This document shows positions 1 to 5,586 of a stretch of DNA of 7,201 bases, one piece after another. Within the stretch, counting starts at the first letter, position 1; each line of letters begins with the position of its first letter. The notes below the pieces were generated by a model. It saw nothing but the letters and a program-made list of their open reading frames with translations, was not told the origin of the DNA and did not search any database. This stretch comes from Micromonosporaceae bacterium. Its GTDB lineage: Bacteria > Actinomycetota > Actinomycetes > Mycobacteriales > Micromonosporaceae. Made by a program: the position numbers and the translations under genes. The stretch is from assembly GCA_017354595.1 (NCBI GenBank), contig JAFMQQ010000150.1, positions 1 to 7,201 of the forward strand, in the 5' to 3' direction.

Positions 1-850
1 TGTCGTTCTTGCTGTACTTCTGCTCCAGCTTCATCGCGACCACGGCCTCTTTGACCTTCAGCGAGATCGTGCGGTCGGTCTGGGTCGAGTCGAGCGCCTG
101 GCGCGCGTACTGCTGGGCGATGGTCGATCCGCCCTGCGTCCGGCCACCCCTGAGGTTGTTCCAGAGGGCGCGCAGGATACCGCGGATCGAGACGCCGCTG
201 TTGGTGTAGAAGGTGTTGTCCTCGGTGGCGACGACGGCCTTCGGCACCCAGGGCGAGACTTGGGCCAGGGTGACGATCGTGCGGTTCTGGTCGCCGAAGC
301 GAGCCATCTGGTGCTTCCCGTCGGCATAGTAGATGGTCGTCGACTGGGGAAGCTTCACATCCTTCGGCAGCGGTACCTGGCCGAAGTAATAGGTGCCGCC
401 GACCACGCCGATACCGGTGAGCATGATCATCAGCGCGAACGCCGAGAGCAGGATGTTGCGCCGGCGCGCCCTCTTCTGGCGGCGCCTGCGCTCGGCCGGG
501 TCCAGCGTCCGTCGGCGCGACCATGGCGGGTTGGGTGTGTCGAAGCCCGACAGGTCGCCAGGGGGTGCCACGATCGCGCGGCCGACCACACCTGCGCCAC
601 CCCCACCGCTCGGCGAGTAGTCATCCGACTCGAAGTCATCCGAATAGCTTGAGCGCACCGAAGCACGGCCGGTCGACGCGGCGCCGGCACCGGCCCGGCC
701 GGTCACGCTGGCGCGACCGGTGGCACTGGAGCCGACCGATGCGTAAGGGTCGTCGTCGTAGCCGTCGTAGCTGTCGTACGCCGCGGCCGAACCCGATATC
801 CGGGCACGGCCCCGGGCGGAGTTTGTCGAGTCGCCGTAGGACGAGTTCAT
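1..850 (-). CDS. ponA: Class A (bifunctional) penicillin-binding protein, N-terminal part
   Basis: This is a membrane-anchored peptidoglycan glycosyltransferase/transpeptidase that polymerises lipid II outside the membrane. Only the first 283 residues are in the window; the reading frame is open at base 2, and the transpeptidase domain lies beyond the edge. Residues 1-131 form a disordered cytoplasmic tail, Tyr/Asp/Ser/Gly-rich early on and ending in a basic cluster (RRRRQKRARRR). One transmembrane helix follows at about 133-155. The GT51 domain then shows the catalytic-Glu motif ATEDNTF (Glu210) and the GGSTIAQQ motif (241-247). The start is the ATG at 850: an in-frame TGA lies two codons upstream, and AAGG sits 8 bases before the ATG. 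It lies 112 bp downstream of the DUF5318 gene on the same strand, so co-transcription is possible. By context it corresponds to PonA1 of mycobacteria. Family assignment is secure; the symbol is by analogy. Confidence 0.93.
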   Translation of the reverse strand, partial: MNSSYGDSTNSARGRARISGSAAAYDSYDGYDDDPYASVGSSATGRASVTGRAGAGAASTGRASVRSSYSDDFESDDYSPSGGGGAGVVGRAIVAPPGDLSGFDTPNPPWSRRRTLDPAERRRRQKRARRRNILLSAFALMIMLTGIGVVGGTYYFGQVPLPKDVKLPQSTTIYYADGKHQMARFGDQNRTIVTLAQVSPWVPKAVVATEDNTFYTNSGVSIRGILRALWNNLRGGRTQGGSTIAQQYARQALDSTQTDRTISLKVKEAVVAMKLEQKYSKND

Positions 851-962
851 CCGTCACACCTTGCCGGTTGGGGGGGCACGGTAAACTTCACCGCCCAGCT
901 TCCATGATCTCTACCACAAATCAAGTCTCGTGGAGTCATACGCAGACCTGCGCCCTCGTGGC

Positions 963-1394
963 TCATTCGGCGGCCTCGCGCCGGCCGGCCACCGCGGGGC
1001 TGGTCAAGCCATCCCGGCCGAGAAGGTACTGCTCGACCAGATGATTCCAGCCACAGCCGCGGCAGACCTCCACGACGTACACCCGGAACTCACGGAACGT
1101 CATCGCGAGCACCGGCAGCTCAGCTGTTGACCTGGCCTGTCCGGCAGACTGTCCCAACTCATCGCCGTAAATATAGTGCACGTTCGTAAGGTTCTCCCGC
1201 CGGCAGATCGGGCAGCGGGTCTCGGTGGGCTCGCCGTGGAAGCGAGCCGCGCTTTTCAGGTATGGCGATGCATCGCAGACGTCATAGGTGCCGACACGGC
1301 CGGAGAGCACCTCGCGCAGCAACGCTCGCTTCTGGAGCGAATAATCGACGATCTGCCGCTGCGTGCGCATGCGGACGAGGGTACGCGCCCGCAT
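963..1394 (-). CDS. DUF5318 zinc-ribbon protein (Rv0049-like)
   Basis: This is a small protein (143 residues from the first ATG) of unknown function, conserved next to the class A PBP gene in actinobacteria; I recognise it as DUF5318 from memory. It carries two CxxC knuckles, CPIC (61-64) and CRGC (111-114), which very probably bind one zinc ion. Between them is a conserved-looking HYIYGDEL segment, and after the second knuckle WNHLVEQYLLGRDG. No signal peptide or membrane helix is seen, so it is predicted cytoplasmic. The start is uncertain. The ATG at 1394 is the first after an in-frame stop, with GGGAG about 12 bases upstream. The ATG at 1370 (MRTQRQIVDYSL) would match where I expect family members to begin, but it lacks a clear Shine-Dalgarno. 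It is transcribed divergently from the padR-ino1 unit. Confidence 0.88.
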   Translation of the reverse strand: MRARTLVRMRTQRQIVDYSLQKRALLREVLSGRVGTYDVCDASPYLKSAARFHGEPTETRCPICRRENLTNVHYIYGDELGQSAGQARSTAELPVLAMTFREFRVYVVEVCRGCGWNHLVEQYLLGRDGLTSPAVAGRREAAE

Positions 1395-1427
1395 GCCGAT
1401 GAGCGACTCCCGTCACGGTCTGTGGCG

Positions 1428-1470
1428 ACGGTAGGACCGACTTGCACTTCGCGCTGGCGGGTTCTACCGT
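1428..1470. promoter_or_regulatory. Predicted back-to-back promoters for DUF5318 (-) and padR (+)
   Basis: On the plus strand TTGCAC (1442-1447) and TACCGT (1465-1470) are separated by 17 bases. This is a plausible housekeeping-sigma promoter with a start near 1477. Its mirror image, TACCGT on the minus strand (1433-1428), lies about 34 bases before the DUF5318 start, but its -35 match is poor. The two -10 elements sit in an imperfect inverted repeat (1428-1438 and 1460-1470, 10 of 11 bases). TACCGT-like strings are common in this GC-rich DNA, so this is a prediction only. Confidence 0.35.
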
Positions 1471-1472
1471 GG

Positions 1473-1495
1473 CGATGTATCGGACCGATACATCG
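1473..1495. promoter_or_regulatory. Perfect 23-bp palindrome, probable PadR operator
   Basis: The arm CGATGTATCGG (1473-1483) is exactly repeated in reverse complement (1485-1495) around a single A at 1484. It contains ATGT and ACAT half-sites, as is common in PadR-family operators, although the inner spacing here is 11 rather than the often quoted 8. It starts 3 bases after the predicted -10 element and would cover the transcription start. It lies 60 bp upstream of a PadR-type gene. Autorepression is the natural reading, and the site could also affect the divergent DUF5318 gene. The palindrome is directly visible; the protein that binds it is inferred. Confidence 0.72.
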
Positions 1496-1554
1496 GGTGT
1501 CTGAACGCAAAGCAAGATATCTGAACCTCAGGCAAACGGAAGGAGGAGTGCCGG

Positions 1555-2136
1555 GTGCTCGAGCTCGCCATTCTTGGCCTCCTCCTGCGGTCTTCGATGC
1601 ACGGGTACGAACTGCGCAAGCAGCTGACCACCAACCTCGGCGCCTTCCGCGCGGCGATCTCCTACGGCTCGCTCTACCCGACCCTGCGCCGGCTGCGCGA
1701 GGCGGGCTGGATCACCGAGGAGGCCGGCGCAGAGGCGGCCACGCCCGCCGAAGTGCCGCCGCTGACCAGCCGCCGTGGACGGGTGGTCTACAAGATCACC
1801 GCCGAGGGCAAGGAGCGCTTCCAGGAGCTGCTTGCCCAGGCGGGTCCGGAGACCTACGAGGACACCGCCTTCGGCGTGCACTTCGCCTTCTTCTCCCGCA
1901 CCGACCAGGCGACCCGGCTGCGGATCCTGGAGGGCCGGAGGCGCCGGGTCGAGGAACGCCGTGAGGGTCTGCGGGAAGCGCTGTCCCGCGCGGCGGAGCG
2001 GCTGGACGCCTACACCCTGGAACTGCAACGACACGGCCTCGATGCCTGCGAGCGCGAGGTGCGTTGGCTGGAGGAGCTCATCGCCACCGAGCGCTCCGGC
2101 GGCCAACCCGGCCAACCCGGGGGGCACAGACCCTAG
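1555..2136 (+). CDS. PadR-family transcriptional regulator
   Basis: This 193-residue protein is a DNA-binding regulator of the PadR family. Residues 1-85 form the winged helix, with the hallmark ELAILGLL, MHGYEL and SYGSLYPTLRRLREAGWI segments and a wing strand ending in RVVYKITAEGK. The remainder (about 110-183) is a charged, helical, Arg/Glu-rich region (RRRRVEERREGLREAL) typical of the PadR C-terminal dimerisation domain. The tail ends in GQPGQPGGHRP. The start is a GTG with an ideal AAGGAGG (1540-1546) 8 bases upstream. It has the position and length expected for the Rv0047c-type regulator that precedes ino1 in mycobacteria. Only 68 bp separate it from ino1 on the same strand, and a probable operator lies upstream, so it likely controls itself and ino1. 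The inducing ligand is unknown. Confidence 0.93.
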   Translation: MLELAILGLLLRSSMHGYELRKQLTTNLGAFRAAISYGSLYPTLRRLREAGWITEEAGAEAATPAEVPPLTSRRGRVVYKITAEGKERFQELLAQAGPETYEDTAFGVHFAFFSRTDQATRLRILEGRRRRVEERREGLREALSRAAERLDAYTLELQRHGLDACEREVRWLEELIATERSGGQPGQPGGHRP

Positions 2137-2204
2137 CGGATCCCGCTCTCGTCCGGACATACCGGGCGGCCGGAGCGGCCACGATGAAGAAGGAGGCACT
2201 CGCG

Positions 2205-3284
2205 ATGGGTTCCGTACGCGTCGCCATCGTCGGTGTCGGTAACTGCGCCTCGTCCCTGGTTCAGGGCGTGGAGTACTACCGCGACGCCGACCCGAAAGAA
2301 CGCGTCCCGGGTCTCATGCACGTCACCTTCGGCGGGTACCACATCTCGGATGTGGAGTTCGTCGCAGCGTTCGACGTCGACGCGAAGAAGGTAGGCCGGG
2401 ACCTCGCCGAGGCCATCGTCGCCAGCGAGAACAACACCATCAAGATATGTGACGTACCACCGACCGGCGTCACTGTCCAACGTGGACCCACCTTCGACGG
2501 TCTCGGCCGCTACTACCGGGAGACGGTGGAGGAGTCGGACGAGGAACCGGTGGACGTGGTACAGGCACTGCGCGAGGCAGGCGCCGATGTGGTGGTCTCG
2601 TACCTGCCGGTGGGTTCGGAGCAGGCGGACAAGTTCTACGCGCAGGCGGCGATCGATGCCCGGTGCGGGTTCGTCAACGCGCTGCCGGTCTTCATCGCCT
2701 CCGATCCCGTCTGGGCGCAGAAGTTCACCGACGCTGGCCTGCCGATCGTGGGGGACGACATCAAGAGTCAGGTCGGCGCGACCATCGTGCACCGGACGCT
2801 GGCTAAGCTCTTCGAGGACCGCGGGGTCGAGCTGCAGCGGACGTACCAGCTCAACTTCGGCGGCAACATGGACTTCCTGAACATGCTGGAGCGGGATCGG
2901 CTGATCTCGAAGAAAATCTCGAAGACCCAGTCGGTGACCTCCCAGATCCCGCATGAGATGGAGCGCGGCACCGTCCACATCGGACCATCGGACCACGTGC
3001 CCTGGCTACTGGACCGCAAGTGGGCGCACATCCGGCTGGAGGGTAAGACATTCGGCGACGTACCGCTGAACGTGGACCTCAAGCTGGAGGTGTGGGACTC
3101 GCCCAACTCGGCCGGCGTCATCATCGACGCGCTACGGGCATGCAAGATCGGAATGGACCGCAAGGTCGCGGGCCCACTGCTCTCGGCGTCCAGTTACTTC
3201 ATGAAGTCGCCGCCGGTACAGGCCGCCGACCCCGACGCCCGTGACTCGGTTGAGAAGTTCATCCGGGGCGAGGTCGACCGGTAG
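2205..3284 (+). CDS. ino1: Inositol-3-phosphate synthase (actinobacterial type)
   Basis: This enzyme converts D-glucose 6-phosphate to 1D-myo-inositol 3-phosphate using NAD. It is the first committed step towards phosphatidylinositol, phosphatidylinositol mannosides and mycothiol. The 359-residue length fits the short actinobacterial form (about 360-370) rather than the eukaryotic one. Visible landmarks are the NAD-binding GVGNCASSLVQG (10-21), SENNTIKI, SYLPVGSEQADKFYAQ, GDDIKSQVGAT (183-193), GGNMDFLNML around Asp223, GPSDHV (260-265) with DRKW Lys272, and LEVWDSPNSAGVI. Family members use a divalent metal and lysines in these motifs for catalysis. The ATG at 2205 is preferred because AAGGAGG (2190-2196) lies 8 bases before it. 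The ATG at 2184 would overlap that site. It is followed by a strong hairpin terminator, so padR-ino1 is probably a two-gene unit. Confidence 0.97.
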   Translation: MGSVRVAIVGVGNCASSLVQGVEYYRDADPKERVPGLMHVTFGGYHISDVEFVAAFDVDAKKVGRDLAEAIVASENNTIKICDVPPTGVTVQRGPTFDGLGRYYRETVEESDEEPVDVVQALREAGADVVVSYLPVGSEQADKFYAQAAIDARCGFVNALPVFIASDPVWAQKFTDAGLPIVGDDIKSQVGATIVHRTLAKLFEDRGVELQRTYQLNFGGNMDFLNMLERDRLISKKISKTQSVTSQIPHEMERGTVHIGPSDHVPWLLDRKWAHIRLEGKTFGDVPLNVDLKLEVWDSPNSAGVIIDALRACKIGMDRKVAGPLLSASSYFMKSPPVQAADPDARDSVEKFIRGEVDR

Positions 3285-3328
3285 CCGGGCACTTCGGTGG
3301 GTACCGATGCGGCCGGGTAGGAGAGCGC

Positions 3329-3364
3329 CGACCGGGGTTCGTCAACGTCGCCGAACCCCGGTCG
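3329..3364 (+). terminator. Hairpin terminator after ino1
   Basis: The arm CGACCGGGGTTCG (3329-3341) pairs perfectly over 13 bp with CGAACCCCGGTCG (3352-3364) across a 10-base loop, 44 bases after the ino1 stop. No T-tract follows, which is usual for actinobacterial terminators. It separates padR-ino1 from the downstream DUF6584-like genes. Confidence 0.75.
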
Positions 3365-3464
3365 TGCCCCGACCAGTCACCCGGTAGGCCGCAGGGACGG
3401 CATCACCCTTTTGGGGTGCTTCGCCCACTGGACCAGCCGGCGATGGCTCCGCGATAGTGAGCGG

Positions 3465-3962
3465 ATGGGTAAGTCTGACGTGCTCGACCGGGTCGCCGCG
3501 GATCTCGCACGTGGCCACACCCAACCGGCGATCCAGCGGTTGAGCAGCCTCGTCGCCGCTCACCCAACGGACCTCGACCTCCGGCTACGGCTGGCGGCGG
3601 CTCACCGCCTGGTAGGCGATGCGGTCGAGGCGGGCCGGTGGAGCTACCTGGACGCCGACGCGGATCCCGCCGAGACGAGGGCCTTCGAGCGGGCGTACCC
3701 GTCGGCCGGGCAGCGGTTGCGCCGGTTGCGCTGGCCGGATCGCGAGGGTCACCCGGCTACCGACTTCGCCCGTGCGCGGCTGACCGGCCTTATCGCCGCC
3801 GGCCGGGCCGGGTCCGGAGACCGGCGCCGGCTTGCCCCGGCGCTGCTGGCTCCGGTACGGCTGCCCGCCGTGGGTACGCCGGCCCTGTGGCTGGTGGGTG
3901 TCCCGCTGGTCGCCTTGGCCATCATCGGCGCCGTCACGCTGCTGAGGTGGTTGGCCGGCTAG
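3465..3962 (+). CDS. DUF6584-like tail-anchored TPR-like protein, copy 1
   Basis: This 165-residue protein of unknown function resembles the DUF6584 family, recognised from memory. The N-terminal half is helical and TPR-like: VLDRVAADLARGHTQPAIQRL, then RLAAAHRLVGDAVEAGRWSYL (about 42-62), then AFERAYPS. The EAGRW motif (55-59) is the most distinctive part. A basic, poorly conserved stretch follows (about 78-130). A hydrophobic segment at about 136-160 (LWLVGVPLVALAIIGAVTLL) ends a few residues before the stop, as in a tail-anchored protein, so the TPR-like domain would face the cytoplasm. The ATG at 3465 was chosen because it aligns exactly with the start of the downstream paralogue. A TTG at 3411 in the same frame is an unlikely alternative. 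The Shine-Dalgarno is weak (GTGAGCGG directly upstream). Confidence 0.82.
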   Translation: MGKSDVLDRVAADLARGHTQPAIQRLSSLVAAHPTDLDLRLRLAAAHRLVGDAVEAGRWSYLDADADPAETRAFERAYPSAGQRLRRLRWPDREGHPATDFARARLTGLIAAGRAGSGDRRRLAPALLAPVRLPAVGTPALWLVGVPLVALAIIGAVTLLRWLAG

Positions 3963-4076
3963 GCTTCGACGCCCGCGGCCCGAGCCCATACAGCACGGGT
4001 GACACGTGGTTGGCGAGTACCGATTTGTTATCTCCTGGGGTGGCGCGTCCCGGTCTGTTTGCTTGACGATCTACCA

Positions 4077-4571
4077 GTGCCGAAACCGGAGGTTCTGGCC
4101 CGGGTCAAGAGTGACCTCGCTCTCGGCCACACCCACCTCGCCATCCGCCGCCTCCGTACCCTCATCACCGCCGATCCGGACGACCTCGAGGTACGGGCAC
4201 TGCTCGCCATCGTGTACCGGCAGACAGGCAATCTGGTCGAGGCGGGTCGGTGGGCGTACCTCTCGGACGAGGTGCGTCCGGCCGAGCTGGCCGCCTTCGA
4301 GCGAGCACACCCGTCACCGTGGATGCGGCTGCGGTTGTTACGCGTCTCCGGGCGGATGGTCGGCGTACCGGTGGCGGCAAGGCATCGGCTGGACGCGCTT
4401 GTTGCCGAGGCGGAGCGGGTGGGTCCGCCACCGATCTGGACCGAGCCCTCGGCACCCCGGCGCCGTCACGGTGTCGCGGTGCCATGTCTGTTTGTAGTGG
4501 TCACCTTGGGTGCCTTCGGCGCGCTCGTCGCGCTCGGCGGCTACGAGGTGCTTCACTGGCTCCTCCACTAG
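4077..4571 (+). CDS. DUF6584-like tail-anchored TPR-like protein, copy 2
   Basis: This is a tandem paralogue of the preceding gene, 164 residues against 165. By eye about 47 of the first 85 aligned residues are identical, including DLA-GHT, EAGRW (53-57), PAE and AFERA-PS. The middle diverges, but the C-terminal anchor is kept (about 133-155, VAVPCLFVVVTLGAFGALVA) with a short tail ending in LHWLLH. The GTG at 4077 gives the same distance to the VLxRV motif as copy 1. No Shine-Dalgarno is visible before it, and an in-frame start at 3999 (MTRGWRVP...) cannot be excluded. Codon 88 (4338-4340) is TTA, very rare in such genomes and potentially a bldA-type translational control point. The function is unknown; a scaffold role at the membrane is only inference. 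It converges on the ogt gene with 18 bp between stops. Confidence 0.8.
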   Translation: MPKPEVLARVKSDLALGHTHLAIRRLRTLITADPDDLEVRALLAIVYRQTGNLVEAGRWAYLSDEVRPAELAAFERAHPSPWMRLRLLRVSGRMVGVPVAARHRLDALVAEAERVGPPPIWTEPSAPRRRHGVAVPCLFVVVTLGAFGALVALGGYEVLHWLLH

Positions 4572-4589
4572 GCGGCGACCGTACCGGCG

Positions 4590-5093
4590 CTAGCCGAAGG
4601 CACTCTCGATCCGGACCCGTGCCTCCAACTCCAACAGGTGTCGCTTGCGGTGCAGGCCGCCACCGAAACCGACCAGCTTGCCACCGGCACCGATCACCCG
4701 ATGGCACCCGACCAGGATCGGCAGCGGGTTGCGGTTGCAGGCGACGCCGACCGCCCTGGCCGCGTCCGGCTCGCCGACGACCGCCGCGACCTGGCCATAG
4801 GTGCGCGTCTCGCCGTAGGGGATATCGGCGATCGCGTGCCACACGGCACGGTCGAACTCCGAGCCGCCGCGCATCAACAGCGGTAGGTCGAACCCGGTCA
4901 GCTCGCCGGCGAAGTATGCGGTCAACTGCTCGGCCGCGGCACGCAGGTCGGGCTGCCCCGGCGGACTGGTCGGGGCGGTAGGCAGGCCCGGGGACCCGCG
5001 CGGCGGTCCATCGAACCGGACCGCACAGATCCCGCCGCCGGCCGCGGCCACCCCGAGCACGCCGATCGGCGCCGGTACCCCGATCCACTCCAT
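4590..5093 (-). CDS. ogt: Methylated-DNA--protein-cysteine S-methyltransferase (Ogt type)
   Basis: This is a suicide DNA-repair protein that transfers alkyl groups from O6-alkylguanine (and O4-alkylthymine) to its own cysteine. It has 167 residues from the ATG at 5093; that start places the SPIG-like element (PAPIGVLGV) as near the N-terminus as in other Ogt proteins. A TTG at 5123 would add ten residues and is less likely. The C-terminal domain shows IPYGETRTYGQVA, ARAVGVACNRNP (helix-turn-helix with the arginine finger and hinge), the acceptor Cys130 in VGCHRVIG, then GFGGGLHRKRHLLELE. The usual PCHRV has become GCHRV here, while Cys-His-Arg are intact, so activity is still likely. No AlkA/Ada domain is attached. 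It is divergent from the DUF397 gene. Confidence 0.94.
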   Translation of the reverse strand: MEWIGVPAPIGVLGVAAAGGGICAVRFDGPPRGSPGLPTAPTSPPGQPDLRAAAEQLTAYFAGELTGFDLPLLMRGGSEFDRAVWHAIADIPYGETRTYGQVAAVVGEPDAARAVGVACNRNPLPILVGCHRVIGAGGKLVGFGGGLHRKRHLLELEARVRIESAFG

Positions 5094-5155
5094 GCCGGGA
5101 ATTGTGCCCGTGGGGTACGACAACCCCGCACATGGTGATGAGGCCTGCCCGATCG

Positions 5156-5184
5156 TTCTCAGTTAGCTTTGCTATCCGTAGGGT
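5156..5184 (+). promoter_or_regulatory. Predicted promoter for the DUF397 gene
   Basis: TTCTCA (5156-5161) and TAGGGT (5179-5184) are 17 bases apart in the most A/T-rich part of the region. The predicted start near 5191 would give a leader of about 25 bases. A small inverted repeat, TAGC-TTT-GCTA (5164-5174), lies in the spacer. This rests on pattern matching only. Confidence 0.33.
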
Positions 5185-5215
5185 GAGGGATGGACGGCGA
5201 TCGAGGGAGATGGGC

Positions 5216-5440
5216 ATGAGCGCGGGGGACGATCTGCTCTGGCGTCGAGGCGTGGACGACCAGATCTCGTGCGTCGAGGTGGCGGTGACGCCGGACAGCG
5301 TCGCAATGCGCCACTCCGACCAGCCGGCCGGACCCTGGCTGGTCTTCTCCCGGTCAGCGTGGGCGGACTTCGTCGCTGGCGTACGCGCCGGTGAGTTCGA
5401 CGCCGATGACTTGGACGGCCACGCCCCCTCGGCCACCTGA
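5216..5440 (+). CDS. DUF397 domain protein
   Basis: This 74-residue protein is almost entirely one DUF397 domain. It shows the opening Trp-Arg (LLWRRG), SCVEVAV, VAMRHSDQPAGPWLVFS, and the closing AWADFVAGVRAGEFD. From established knowledge, DUF397 genes are abundant in Streptomyces and relatives. They usually sit beside an XRE-type helix-turn-helix regulator, and some such pairs act as regulator/antagonist or toxin-antitoxin-like partners. No such partner is present here: its neighbours are ogt and an NfeD gene. The ATG at 5216 is preferred over that at 5210 because GGGAG (5205-5209) would be well placed only for the former. Two copies of a hairpin repeat begin 4 bases after the stop. Cytoplasmic; the specific role is unknown. 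Confidence 0.85.
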   Translation: MSAGDDLLWRRGVDDQISCVEVAVTPDSVAMRHSDQPAGPWLVFSRSAWADFVAGVRAGEFDADDLDGHAPSAT

Positions 5441-5443
5441 ATC

Positions 5444-5499
5444 CGCGTGCCCTCGCGGGCACCCAGGGAGCTGATTGCGCGTGCCCTCGCGGGCACGCG
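5444..5499. repeat. Two-copy hairpin repeat, possible terminator
   Basis: A 19-base sequence occurs twice without a mismatch, at 5444-5462 and 5478-5496. Each copy contains GTGCCC-TCGC-GGGCAC, a 6-bp stem with a four-base loop. In copy 2 the stem extends to 9 bp (CGCGTGCCC, 5478-5499). The copies are 34 bp apart and lie between the DUF397 stop and the NfeD start. A tandem terminator that insulates the flotillin operon is the simplest reading; no T-tract is present. Confidence 0.6.
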
Positions 5500-5586
5500 G
5501 TGCGTGCGTGGTGGGTCTACCCTCGGATGGCGTACCGGCCGGACCCGGAATCCGCCGGACGCGGGGCGAGCGGGAGGAGCCCCAAC

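Noticed and set aside
870..876. Run of seven G in the PBP leader as a phase-variable tract
   Set aside because: The run is short and non-coding in a GC-rich genome; there is no evidence of length variation.
1176..1964. 262-residue plus-strand frame spanning the DUF5318/padR boundary
   Set aside because: It overlaps DUF5318, the operator and padR in a non-coding frame, and both overlapped genes have clear family matches.
2168..2180. GGCCG-GAG-CGGCC hairpin before ino1 as a regulatory element or attenuator
   Set aside because: A 5-bp GC stem is expected by chance here, and no competing structure or leader peptide is visible.
2064..2204. Longer N-terminus for ino1 (starts at 2064 or 2184)
   Set aside because: The Shine-Dalgarno AAGGAGG at 2190-2196 fits only the ATG at 2205, and the added residues do not match the family.
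3404..3418. CACCC-TTTT-GGGGTG hairpin as a second terminator
   Set aside because: The stem is only about 5 bp and lies after the much stronger 3329-3364 hairpin; chance is likely.
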